In this document: positions 34,262 to 45,832 of the stretch, piece by piece
How positions within the stretch are numbered: position 1 is the first letter of the stretch
How the letters are laid out: every line of letters starts with the position of its first letter
Origin: Anaeramoeba flamelloides
Taxonomy: Eukaryota; Metamonada; Anaeramoebidae
DNA: 64,000 nt
Reading direction: 5' to 3'
Assembly: GCA_027625915.1 (NCBI GenBank)
Contig: JANTQA010000008.1
Span: forward strand, 7,796,501 to 7,860,500
Notes under the pieces: generated by a model
Database searches by the model: none
What the model saw: the letters and a program-made list of their open reading frames with translations, nothing else
What the model was told of the DNA's origin: nothing
Translations under genes and position numbers: made by a program

Positions 34262-34740
34262 TTCAAAACGAACACTAGGGTTGACAAATAACTCAAGTTT
34301 TCATTTTTAACCCTTTACCAAAATGTAAATCATGATCAAAATATTGACTTAAATGTAGAATTAACAGAAATAATTTAGTAAGATGGCAAAACACACAAAC
34401 AAGAAATAGGATTCTTTAACGAAATTTTAAATCAAAATTATGAAGAGATTGAAAGATAGAATTCTAATTTATTGATAAAAGGAGAAAAAATTAATTAGTA
34501 GAATTTTTCCAAAAAATAAGAAATTTAAAATATCTCTTAAAAATTGAAAACAAAAACATTCCTTATTTTTTAATCATCTACACAAATTCAAGAACTAACT
34601 TTAAAAGCCAATTTAAATCCCAATCAGGTATATCTATCTTCATTATTCTTCTCATTAAATACCCAAGTCTGAAAAAAAAACATGAGTTGAATTTTTGTGA
34701 TCGGTTTTAGGTTGCCAGCACATGTAATGGACACGAGTTT
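34262..34740 (+). repeat. Family B element, diverged copy
   Basis: It carries CAAGAAATAGGATTCTTTAA, TTATGAAGAGATTGAAAGAT, then near 34,590-34,680 the block AAAGCCAATTTAAATCC...TTAAATACCCAAGTCTGAAA. The latter matches 20,585-20,660 in the intronic copy. The termini are poorly preserved. The 87-codon open frame on the minus strand here (34,624-34,887) overlaps the element and is not credible. Confidence 0.5.
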
Positions 34741-35398
34741 AGAAAACAAAATTCTCATAAAATTATGAAAAAGTTTTTTTTTTAAACACTTTTTAGATAT
34801 TTTCTTGTCTTGTCTCCCCAAAAACTCGTTTTGAAAACCTTTTCTGTTTTTGCAATAAATAAATGTACCATCTGTGATATATTTCATGTTGGGTTTTTTA
34901 TGTTTTTGAAATTGTTGGTTTTGTTTTTGTAACTAAATGTTGTTTTAGTTTTTTTAAAGAGAGTTTTTTATTGTTTTTACATATTGTTTTTCGGTATTAT
35001 ATTATATTTTGTTATTCCTTAAAAATAAAGTACTGTAAAACTGTATTTTCCAAATTAAATCTGTATTTTCAATAGTTTATTTTACCAAATCATTGGTTAC
35101 ATAACCTTCCGACTTCAGGAACTCTATTTTTGAACGAACCCAATTAAATTTCAACAAACTTGTCACCACAATCCACGACCATCAAATCTTTCAGTTTGAT
35201 CCAAAAAAAAAACTAAAGAAAAAAAAGTCAGAGATTTTTCTGAAAAATTGTCTAGTATCAAATTATCATATTGGTATTTGAATTCAAAATGTACAAAAAT
35301 GATTACAAAAATTTTCAAAGTTTTTTGAATAGATTTAAAAAAATTTCACTTCATTTTCAATTTTTATCTTTAAGAGACTAATCTAAATTAAAATTTTT
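34741..35398. other. Noncoding AT-rich interval
   Basis: Between the family B copy and the TTAA-flanked cluster. No gene or clear repeat was seen, apart from a GTACCATCTGTGATATAT word also met near 59,505-59,522. Confidence 0.35.
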
Positions 35399-35576
35399 TT
35401 AAGGGACTAATCTATCTTAAATTTTTTTACACAAATTTAATCAAGATTGAGAAATTTTTTTGCAAATTACTTAGATAAAAAACACTGATTATTTTCAATA
35501 TTTAACACATTTCAAGTGAAGGAATTCTTATTTTAGAACTTGCTCAAAAAAAAAAACATAGAGACTAGTCCCTTAA
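35399..35576. repeat. TTAA-flanked short MITE (family R), copy 1
   Basis: Left end TTAAGGGACTAATCTATC, right end inverted TTAAGGGACTAGTCTCTA, with TTAA on both sides. Inner words CAAATTACTTAGAT and GGAATTCTTATTT recur in the copies at 35573, 36030 and 37803. Confidence 0.75.
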
Positions 35577-35729
35577 CTAAATTTTCGAGATTCAGGGAAA
35601 ATTTTTACCAATTACTTAGATTTGAAACCTCCCTTTTTTTATTTCAATATCATACACATTTCTAGATATGGAATCCTTATTTGAAATTGTTCAAAAAAAA
35701 AAAAAAAAAAATAGAGACTAGTTCCTTAA
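35573..35729. repeat. TTAA-flanked short MITE (family R), copy 2, abutting copy 1
   Basis: It starts at the TTAA that ends copy 1 and finishes with TAGAGACTAGTTCCTTAA. It has the same CAATTACTTAGAT and GGAATCCTTATTT blocks. The shared TTAA suggests a tandem arrangement or insertion of one copy into the target site of another. Confidence 0.65.
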
Positions 35730-36029
35730 CCATGAACATTGAAATCATCTCTTGTAATTGGTGAACTTTTAATATTTATTTTTTTTTTGATTATTTTTTT
35801 TTTGATATATATATATATATTGGTTTAACCAAGAATCCAAGATGAAAAAATATCAAAAGCTATATGAAATGGTACAAAAAAGAGAATTTTTACAATTTTA
35901 TTTATAAATAAAGTGTTCCATTCAATTACCCATAAAATATTTATAGTTAATATAACTTCTGATCATCTTAATAGAATAATGAGAATTTTAATCAAAAAAT
36001 TGTTTGGTAAATACAAATCTTTCAATTTT

Positions 36030-36174
36030 TTAAACAACTAGTCTCTATTATTTTTTTTTTTTTTGACCAATTTATAAATAAGGATTCCATATCTAGAAAT
36101 AAGTTTCATAATGAAAATAAACCGGACCTTTCAAATCTAAGTAATTGGCTAAAAATTTTCACAATCTCAATTAA
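36030..36174. repeat. TTAA-flanked short MITE (family R), copy 3, inverted
   Basis: Reverse orientation relative to copies 1 and 2: AACTAGTCTCTATTA at left, AAGGATTCCATATCTAG and ATCTAAGTAATTGG inside, TCAATTAAGGACTA at right. TTAA at both ends. Together with copies 1-2 this makes a large inverted repeat over about 800 bp. Confidence 0.65.
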
Positions 36175-36238
36175 GGACTACATTTTTAGGAGAAAACAGT
36201 GAAATAATGTATAAAATCACCCTTGAATAAGTTATGTA

Positions 36239-36732
36239 GAGTAGTGAAAAAAATACCGGACATGAAAAAAATCCCGGACAAGATTTTTAATTGTGAGTAT
36301 TAGTAAAATTTTTGTCTAATTTCAATTATATCCTTATTATAAATAACCAATTTTTTTTATGAGATTAGTAATAAACCTACCTAATGTCCATCAAAGTAAG
36401 GTGTCTCTAGAATACTCGAGTAATTGTTTGATAGTCCTAAGTTGATCAACTTTTTTTCAAAAAAACAATCCAGTTTTATCGAGGTTTACTAGAGTTTGGA
36501 AAATGATAATTTTTTCTTCTTGTTTTTTGATTGATTGAACGGTGTTTTGAACAAGTGTGATTTCATCAATCATCATTCTAATAAGTGGGGGAGTTATAAT
36601 TGAAAAAGTTCGATTCTTAAAAAAAAGGAATTTGATTGTAAATAAATGAAATTACACAATAATTTTACTAATATTCACAATTAAAAATCTTGTCCGGGAT
36701 TATTTTCATGTCCGGTATTTTTTTCACTACTC
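36239..36732. repeat. TA-flanked MITE with CCGGAC termini
   Basis: Left end GAGTAGTGAAAAAAATACCG, then GACATG, CCCGGACAAGATTTTTAAT and GTGAGTATTAGTAAAAT. The right end is the near-exact inverse over about 75 bp. TA lies on both sides. 494 bp, interior non-coding. Only one copy in the window. The GC-rich CCGGAC words stand out in this sequence. Confidence 0.85.
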
Positions 36733-37802
36733 TAATCCAATTAATATTTATCCAAGTAGAATTTCTTTTAGAAAAAATGTGAAATTTTCACAATTTCAAC
36801 AATTTTCACAATTTCAACAATTTTCACAATTTTTACCTTGTTAGATCATGCTAAATTTTGATTTTAATATTTTAGAATTTCCATTTCAACTTTCGGGACT
36901 CGTACTATTTTCTAGAGCTGTTCTACATCTTTTTTAAATTTACTTTTACAAGTTTGAAATGTTCCAAAATTTGAAATGCACTTGAAAATCCCCAAAAGCC
37001 ATTTTTTGCAATTATTTATTCTGTTATTTTCAATTTTCCTTTTCATTGAAAAACAAAGAAAAATAGTCTTCGTGAAAAGGTAAAGATGACAAAAAATATT
37101 TTTTTTTTTTTTTTGTCCAATTTCTTCCATGTGAAAAATTTTTTTGTGAGAAGCGAAAGTGAAATAACACAATTACTTAACCCCATCAAGGGTGGGAACG
37201 TAGTCCTTAAATTTGGGCAAAAAAATTTAATAGAGAATAGTTCCTTAAAAAAAATCATTTTTCAAGCAAAGTATTTGTGTTTACCAAACGATTTTATATC
37301 AAAAATCCATTTGAACCTAGAAATAAAAAAGGAGATTCTACCATTATTGTCAAATTGTGGGTAATTGCATGGAACTCTTTATTTATCTATAAAATTCTAA
37401 AAACTCAAAATTTTATAACATTTCATATTTACTCTTGTGTACTTCTGAATCGAAAAATAAGTTATACAGCCGAAATTTTATATCATTATATTCTCCAATC
37501 GCATCACTTAAACAGTTTAAAAATAAATTTTAGTAATAAAAAGAGCAAATTAGATCTCTAAAAATAGCAATTCTTATTGGTTACAAAAAGATCTTTGTGT
37601 TTTTTATTCAATTAGAAGAAAAAATAATTTTTGATGATCTTTGAAAAAAAATTTTGATTATATCTATATTTTATGACAGTATAGCTAATTTTCAAACTTA
37701 CATCTTCCCGTGAAAATAGTCAATTAAATTTAAAAAAAGTTTAATAATAAAAGTTTTTAATTAGATTATATATATATATATATATATTTATATTTAGGTT
37801 TG
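36733..37802. other. Noncoding interval between MITEs
   Basis: No convincing gene. Open frames near 36,912-37,561 overlap one another on both strands and have no protein features. A fragment of family R (CCTTAAATTTGGGC ... AGTTCCTTAAAA) lies near 37,205-37,250. Confidence 0.4.
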
Positions 37803-37982
37803 TTAAGGGAATAATCTCTATTAAATTTTTTTACCTAAATTTAATCAAGATTGTGAAAATTTTTTGCAAATTACTTAGATATGAAAGACCTTGTTTATTT
37901 TCAATATTAAACTTATTTCGAGATAAGGAATCCTTATTTAGAAATTGGTTAAAAAAAATAATAATAGAGGCTAGTCCCTTAA
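37803..37982. repeat. TTAA-flanked short MITE (family R), copy 4
   Basis: Left TTAAGGGAATAATCTCTATT, right AGAGGCTAGTCCCTTAA. Contains CAAATTACTTAGATATGAAA and GGAATCCTTATTTAGAAAT. TTAA at both ends. The best-preserved single copy of the family here. Confidence 0.75.
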
Positions 37983-38464
37983 GTGTTTTGTAAATATTTT
38001 TTGAACCCTTTTTTGTCAAAATTGTTTAAAATGACTATAATTAACTTTTAGAACAAGTAAAAGCTACAAATTTTGTTAGAATTGAAATATTAAATAAAAT
38101 AATAATGAACGTTTAAAATTGTCTGACAGAGCAGAACCCCAAGTACGATAATTTTAAGAACCTAATTTATACTGGTTAAAAATAACTTACTAAACATTGA
38201 AGAACCTCATTTTAAGAAAAATATCAAACAAATCGTATAAAATTCGTAATAAGCTATGGGTAGCATTTTGCTTTTTTTAAATATTTTGTTGTTCATTTTG
38301 GTTGTGTTTTTCAAACTAAAAAAAGATCTGAAAGAAACGCAAAACATAAATTCAAAATAAATCTTTAGGAATTATTTATTTCAGATTTTAATTTGTTTTG
38401 ATTAGGAATTAATCAGAAGAAGAGAGGAAAGGAAAAAAAAAAAAAAAGATTAAGAATTGAATCC

Positions 38465-39245
38465 TTAACGATAAGATTTTTGTCTTCTTGCTCTTGCACC
38501 CCTTCCACCAAACTTTTTCATTTCACATCTTCTTGGATCACTTACTAAAAGAGATCGATCGTATCTTAAGAATTTTTTTTTGATATCTCTTTTGGACATT
38601 TCGTCAACATCTATTTTTGATGATGGAATTTTGAGTTTTAAATTTATGAACACACAAGATAAGATTGGTTAACAATTTAGAAATGGATAAAAAAAAAAAG
38701 CAAAACCAAAAAGAAAAAAAAATAAATAAAAATAAAAAAAAAGCAAAAAACAAAAAATAAAGAAAAAGATCAAAAATTGAAATAGGGTCAAGTTGAGTTG
38801 GTAAGGCATTGGAAAAGAATTCGAAAGAAAAAAGAAAATTTACATTTTTGATGGTAAGCTACAATTGATTTTGCAATAGCTTGTCGAATTGCTATTGGTT
38901 ATAAGGTAAATGTTTTTGTTTTTTTTTAGTTTTTTTTAGTTTGTTAGAAATCGATCTTTGTAAAATTATTCGAAAAAAAGAAAAAAATAGAAATAGCTTT
39001 TTTTTTCACAACTTACCATAAACACGAGAAACTGGGCCACCTCCAGAGACTCTAATTCTAATGTCAAGATCGTCAAATTTGGAATTTCCAATAAGCAAAA
39101 TTGGTTCGAATAATTTTAATCTTAAAGGTTCTGGTTGGACTAAATGCAGTGGGACACCATTAACTTTAATAATTCCCTTTCCTTTTTTACATCTAGCAAC
39201 TGCGGTTGCGGTTTTTTTTTTACCAAAGGTTTGAACTACTTCCAT
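38465..39245 (-). CDS. RPS16: Cytosolic ribosomal protein uS9 (RPS16), three exons
   Basis: Minus-strand exons 39245-39017, 38891-38844 and 38610-38465 join in phase to 140 codons (human RPS16 has 146). Every part matches the eukaryotic family: [20 protein letters not shown] and IKVNGVPL in exon 1, [20 protein letters not shown] spanning exons 1-2, AYHQKYVDE spanning exons 2-3, and the diagnostic end [16 protein letters not shown]...[10 protein letters not shown]. The protein sits in the small-subunit head and its C-terminal Arg contacts P-site tRNA. Both introns (125 and 233 bp) start GTAAGT or GTAAAT. The N-terminal extension is shorter than in animals. Donor and acceptor choice is fixed by the conserved protein, so this gene calibrates splice signals for the rest of the window. 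Confidence 0.97.
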
Positions 39246-39606
39246 ACTTTAGAAATTTAATTATAAATGTAATTTAAAAAAAAATGATTTGAAAAAGCAA
39301 ATTTTTAAGGAATCATTTGAATTATTTTTCTTGTGTAAGAAACAACCCTAGGTAAATTATGATACCATATACACAATTACAAACAATTCCATAATTACCA
39401 AGTTTTAGTTTTCAATTTAAACTTGATTTTTTTGATTATGTTATTCAATATATAAATGTGACCTACTTTCGCTTCATTTTCAGTATTTTTTCTTGGGTAA
39501 TTATAGATCACAAATTACAACCTATTTCTTTGAAAACCCTATTTATATCAGAAAAAATTGGAAAACTTTTTCAAAATTGTTTTTCCTTTTACAGTTCGTT
39601 CACTTT
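39246..39606. promoter_or_regulatory. 5' flank of RPS16, presumed promoter
   Basis: The 360 bases between the RPS16 start codon and the next MITE contain no gene and must include the RPS16 promoter unless it is provided by the MITE itself. No TATA or other motif stands out against the AT-rich background. Confidence 0.3.
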
Positions 39607-40166
39607 TTAAGGTTTACAATCCCTGAAATTTGAAAGAAGATTATCTTGAGTCAGGTGTAGTGACTTATTCATTTGGTTCTTAGCTGATCGATCTTGTACT
39701 TGGTATGGATTTTAAAAGTTGTTCAAAATGGCAATTTTTGACAATTTATTTTTATTTTTTCCGAAATCTGAATTGAAGAGTTTAAGAATAATATTTCGGA
39801 CTTTAAGTTATAATAAAATGTGGGTTTTGGGTTGTTGATTGAAATTTTTAATTAAGTTTGATTTTATTGGGAGCTTTTAAAAAATTTTCTTTTTTCATTT
39901 AGTGAATTGACAAAAAAGTAAATCTAGATTCTTTCCTATAACCCAAAAATCAAAATTCATTCTTAAACACCTACCAATCTATTAATCTAACACTCTTCAA
40001 TTTGGATTACGGAAAAAAAAAAAATAAATTGTCAAAAATTGCCATTTTGAACCACTATTAAAATCCATAATAAGTACAAGATCGATCAGCTAAGAACCAA
40101 ATCAACAACTCACAACACCCTACTCAAGAAAATCTTCATTCAGATTACAAAGATTGTAATCCTTAA
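39607..40166. repeat. TTAA-flanked foldback MITE (family P), copy 3
   Basis: Left TTAAGGTTTACAATCCCTG, right inverted TTAAGGATTACAATCTTTG, TTAA on both sides. Inner blocks (TTAGCTGATCGATCTTGTAC, GGCAATTTTTGACAATTTA) match copy 1 closely. It lies directly upstream of RPS16. Confidence 0.85.
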
Positions 40167-42219
40167 GGCAGACCAGAATTATACAAATAAGGACCAAAAA
40201 ACAATTATTTTTAAGGTACAACTCTTTAAGATAAGGCAAAAAATGTTTTATTTTAGAAAAGTCCTTGAGTTGAAAAACAAGACTGTGAGTTATTACCAAC
40301 AATATTTTTTTGTGCCTTTTTTGATTTCTCTTTTACCTCTTTATTTTAGTTTTTTATATACCTTATTTGATCGTTTCCTAAGTGAATAAAAAAGTTCTAG
40401 GACCGTATTCACTGGTGAGATAAAAGTGAATTTACCATTTTTTAACAAGTCTAATAATTAATAGAGTTATACTTGGAATCATCATTCTTTTTTATTGTAT
40501 GGATTTTGAAAATCCACATTACTAATATTTAAAAACAAATGGGAAAAAATGTTCATTTCCTTTTCGATATTTTTCTTTTGCAAACTTGAGTTCTCACAGA
40601 GGTAGCCTACAATTTAAAAAATCTTTTTGATAAGGGAAACGGAAAACGAAGTAAAAACTTTTCCCATTTATATATATAATATCAGTATACAACTATATAG
40701 AATTATCCTTAGTAATGTGGATATCAAGATATAACCACGATATAATTAATCCCCCCCCCCATGTGTTAAAGTCTGTTTCACTTTTAAGGAACAAATACTA
40801 ACCGAAAGACTAATCATAAAAAAGATTCCAAATTAAGGTTTGAGCTATTTTGACCAAAAAATAATTTTTGGTAAATGAAAAAAAAATATTGTAAATATTA
40901 AAAATAAAAAATACCAATTAAAAACCAACCAACCCATGATCTAGGATCGATCTCCAAAAATCGAATATTAACAAGATCAATGTTTTTAGAAAAAAAGTGA
41001 CAAATGAAGATATCCAATTTCCAATTCGAATGGTTATGAAATATAATTATCAAAACAATTTTTTTGTTTTGAACTTTAACTCTTTGGTAATTTTAGGGAT
41101 TTTGAAGACTTTTTTTTTTCATTTTTTTCATTTTAAAAATAATTTATTTTTTTATCAAGAATGTAACAACGCACTTACTTTGTTAATTATTAAGGGGTAC
41201 AAAATAACCACAAATTAGAATAATTTAAATTAAATTGATTGTATACTGAAAGAGAATGATTTCTTTCAAATTGAAGAAATTTCACCTGTTATAAATTAAA
41301 AATAAGAAAAAAGTAATTTTTTTTGAAAAATTTGATTTTTTTCCTTTCCAAAATCCCTTTTTGTTTTTTTTTGTTAATTTTATTTTTGGAAAGCAGATCC
41401 TATGAATTTTCTTTGTTTGAATTTGAGCAATCTTTGAAACTTGTTTTATTTATAAAGTGAATTTTTAGTATAGATATACCCAAAGAAATTATTTTTCGAT
41501 ACTTGAATTCTGTCAAATAAAAGAAGGGTATTTTCAGAATACCCCACTTAGTACCAGATCACAACTCGAATATAGAGAAAATACACCGTAAGTGACTAAA
41601 TATCCAAGACAGATTTTTCTGGATTGCGATTTTCAGAGTACCGAAAATGATTCCATTTTAGAAATTTTAGAATCTTCAAAAAATCAAAATTTGGTATCAT
41701 AATATTAAAATTAAAATTCGTAATCAATTTTTAACCAACTTTTTCCAGTTTTTAAAGTCCCTTTGAAGTACAATTTTTCAAAAATATTGAAAATTATTTT
41801 ATTCTGATTCAAAAAATCAAAAAAAGATTGTTTATTTGGTTACAAAACTCTATTAAACTAAAAAAAGACTCTTTTGATTCCATTTCAAGTAAAAATAATT
41901 CCCCCAACCGGAATAAACATTAAAAAATTTAAGATTGACGAGTAGATGTTGAGAAATAAAATACAAATAAGAAAAATCTCAAATATTTATTTTTTTGAGA
42001 AATATTAAATTTCTTTTGAAAATAATTTAAAAAACTATTAATTATTATATATTGAGAATAATGTGATTCCTTGTAAAGCCAAATGTAAAAAAGAAATGAG
42101 TTGAGACTTATTATTGAAAGAAAAAAAGAATCATTTGATTCAAGGGAATCAAAAAAAAAAGAATTATTTGGATTTATTTTCAAAGAAGAATCAATATGTA
42201 AAATCTGGAGATTTTTCTA
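40167..42219. other. Noncoding AT-rich interval
   Basis: About 2 kb with no recognised gene. It includes a poly-C run (about 40,751-40,760), unusual in this composition. The open frame at 41,929-42,183 (-) is Ser/Phe/Asn-rich and featureless. Confidence 0.4.
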
Positions 42220-42320
42220 GTTTAGTTTTCCTATAATTATAATTTTTGAGCTAAAATTTTTTTTTACTTTTCGAGCCTTAAAATCCATAGAAAGTTTGTT
42301 CATAAAAATGGAACTTACTG
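42220..42320. repeat. TA-flanked CAGT-end MITE (family C), short copy 4
   Basis: Right end inverted CAGTAAGTTCCATTTTTATG with TA beyond; left end GTTTAGTTTTCC after TA. Only 101 bp, so internally shortened. It lies 120 bp beyond the stop codon of the BEACH gene. Confidence 0.5.
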
Positions 42321-42438
42321 TATTCTTAAAGAATATATAAAAAATAGGAAATATTTATTTTTAAAATTATGAATAAAATAATAAAGATGAAAGAAAATAA
42401 TAAAAAAAAAAATTAAACTTTTTATTGAATTGAAAAAT

Positions 42439-45400
42439 TTACAAAAATTTAGATAAAGCAATTGAGCCGTTTTTTAAACCAATTGCTATTATTTCGTTTG
42501 TTTGTGACAAGGTTACACAAATCAAACCACTTTTAAAATTATACCGTTCCAATTGATTCAAATGGAAAGAATCCCAAATAATCAAGCTGCCTTTATTTCC
42601 GATTGTAATTAAATATTGCTGGTCCCTCGTTAATTCCCAATCCATGATTTGTTCATTAATTTTAATAATATTTATCAATTTACCATTTAAAGTAAATAAT
42701 TTCAAAATATTGTTGTCTGGGAAATAAACTAAAAAGGAACCATTATTCAAAATTTTGATCATTTTCGGCACGCCAGGGCATTTGATAGTTCGTATATAAT
42801 TCCCCCATTGTAAAGAATGAATTATTAAAGTTTGGTCCTTTGATCCAGTTATTACTGTGTCCAAATCAACTTTCAAATCTATGCAGGTTATTTCATCATC
42901 ATGACCAAAGAGAATTTTATTTAATTTAATATAATGATGATCAAGAATGTTCTTGGATGATGGGCTCACAAACCAAATAATTGCAGTTGTATCTCGAGAC
43001 CCCGTGACTAACATATTTCCATCAAAGCTTAAACATGTGACGATATCTTTGTGCTTAATAATTTTAACAAAATGATGCTGACTATTTTCTGAAAGATCAT
43101 TTATTCTAAAAGAAGAGTCCCAATACCCGCAAGTGAAAAAACTGTTTCCATTTTTCCTGATCTGAAAGCAATTGCAAAAATAATCGATACCTTCGGCAAA
43201 CGGGAGCCCGATACTTTTATTGTTTGAATTGTTGTCGTCGTTTTCAATTGAAAATCTCATTATATTTTTTTGGATTAGAGTATAGTTATAACAATAAGTC
43301 GTAATTTTTCTTGACTTATCAAAGGTAAATAAAAGTGAAGTTGTTCCAAAGATTTCAAAATCATTTGTAAAAATTGACAAAAAGATCACTTCCGAATTAT
43401 GAGCGAAAATAGTTGGATGGAAACACCTTTTAAAATTTGTTATATCAGTTTTGGAATATAGTTGATACAAATCTTTTGTCGATTTTTTGGGATGTGGCTT
43501 TTTAAATAATTGAATCGGTGTTTGACCAAAGTTTTCAATTTGAGACTCAATTGACATCTTTAATTTTCGATTTTCTAAATTATCTAAATCCAATTTTTCA
43601 ACTTCGTCTGCGTAAGTTAAATAATAAAAGACGTTTCTTGCTTTAACCGCTTCTCCGCCCTTTTGCTTATATCCAAATATTAAATCAATCCATTCATGCA
43701 AATGTTCGCTAACATAATCAGATTCTAATGCCCTTCTCATAATCCTGACAAATTCTTCGGCTGTTTTTGCCCAGGGTGGCAATTCCACACTGTTTATCGT
43801 TTTCCCATTTTGTTTGGTACCAAGATCAAATGAATTTGAATTCTCTAAAAACTCTGGCAAATAATAAAATTCTGGTATTAGTTCTTTAACATCAGATAAT
43901 GAATTATAACAATTCTCATATGTTTTTTGCATTGATCCAAATAACCGATCAGGATGATCAAATTTCCCACCTACGTTATTTTGTAGAATTTTGATTAATA
44001 AATTTTTTAATTTGTTATTTGTTTAAAATATTTAGTTTTAATATAAATTTATTTTTATATTATTCAGAAAACATAAAGTTTGTAATTAATTTCAAAATTA
44101 ATCATTGTAATAAGATTAAATACTAAGAATTTAAATTTGAACTCCTTTCATTTACAATTAAGTTTTGTAAGTAGGGTTAATATTAAAAAGTTTTGAAATA
44201 TTTCTCATTTGTTAAAAATTTGGATTCCAGTTAAATTTTTTAATCGTTATTTTTTTTCATTGGAACTAGAAAAATTTTCTTTCAAACCTTTTGACAGTTT
44301 ATTTGTTAATCATTGGCCGTTTTCAGACAAAATAAAAAGTTTTTTTTTAATCTTTTCAGCGTTTATCTATCTCTTCTTCTTCTTCTTCTTCTTTTTAATT
44401 CCTTGCAAATTAAACAAGTAAAAATCAAGAATCTTTTTATTTATTTATTCAACTTGTTGAATATTTCATTTTTATTTTGATCATGTTTTTTACATTCTTT
44501 TTTAGGAAATACATTTTCTGATCTTTAAAATGATCACACACTAAAATTAAAAGAAAGATTTTCTTGTTCACATTAATAATTTTCGATTTACTTTATAAAA
44601 ATTCATATATTTTTTTATTCTGATTGAAGAGAGAATTAATATCACTTTTTCGAATATTTTTTTGTATTTTATTCATTTTACATTTGAATTACTCTTTTTC
44701 AAAAAATACAGGGTTTAGATGTGAAAAAGATACTAAATTTTCTCTCTTTGGCAAACTGAATTTTTTGAAAAATTTTAAGATGTTAATTAGTCATATTTAA
44801 TTCCTTACTCCAATTCAAATCTCAAATATCATTCGAAATTTTTTATTTACCAAGTACCTACTTTGATAAAAGGATATTTTTAAAATAAAAAATTTTTGAT
44901 AAAGCACAAATAAACGAAAATAAAAAAGAAAAATGGAAAATAACTGCGTATGCTGTTGTAAAAGGTATCCAAAACAATCTGTTTTAAATAAAAAAACAAA
45001 AAAGAAGAATCAAAAAAGGGAATAAATAATGAAAGGATTCAACAAACCTTGCAATTCAATCGCCATTGTAGTAAAGGGTTCCAATCTAATTAAATAATAT
45101 AAAACGGTGCCAATGTTTGAATAGTGAGAACCGTAGTGGAAAGGTATAATACCCATATCAGGATTTCCAACAAACTCTTGAAATTTCAAATCTAATTCTT
45201 CCTGATGATTAGGATTCCACATCCCAACTGGCTTTTCCAAGTCTCTGTAAATGTTTCGATCTTTTAAATTCAATTTTTCGCTTGTGTAATCTTTTATTAC
45301 CCAGGGAAATATAGGATATTGGCATAGATCATTATAAGTCCTTCCAGCAATTTTATTTAATTTCATTAGATATTCAAAATTAGATAATTTTCCAATTTTC

Positions 45401-45769
45401 CAAAATTTAGTTAGTTGCGAATTGCTTAAATATTTTGCAATGTTATCCGTTGAATGTTCTACCAAATTAATTGGATTCAAATCTAAGATGGTATTAAAAA
45501 AATTATCTCGAATTCTTTTGTTATTAAAATTAAAAAAAATTATTTTTTGATCTTTGAAAAATATTTCGATCGCAGAGGGTTTTAAATGATATCTTCTTAA
45601 ATGGATTTCTTTAATATTATCTAAATACCAAATTCTATCTCTAGATATTATCTTATCATTTTTATTTAATTTAGAATTGTTATTTTTTTTTTCAAATTCT
45701 TGATCTTTAATATTTTTGTTTTCCTTTTTGAGAGTATTATTATTATTATGATTATCATTATTGTTAACC

Positions 45770-45832
<63 letters not shown>

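Noticed and set aside
36912-37561. Overlapping open frames on both strands
   Set aside because: Mutually exclusive, non-ATG or featureless, and they overlap a MITE fragment.
38780-38830. tRNA-like A-box word (AGTTGAGTTGGTAAGGCATTGG) in the second RPS16 intron
   Set aside because: No matching B box or cloverleaf could be drawn around it. A snoRNA in this intron cannot be excluded but has no visible boxes.
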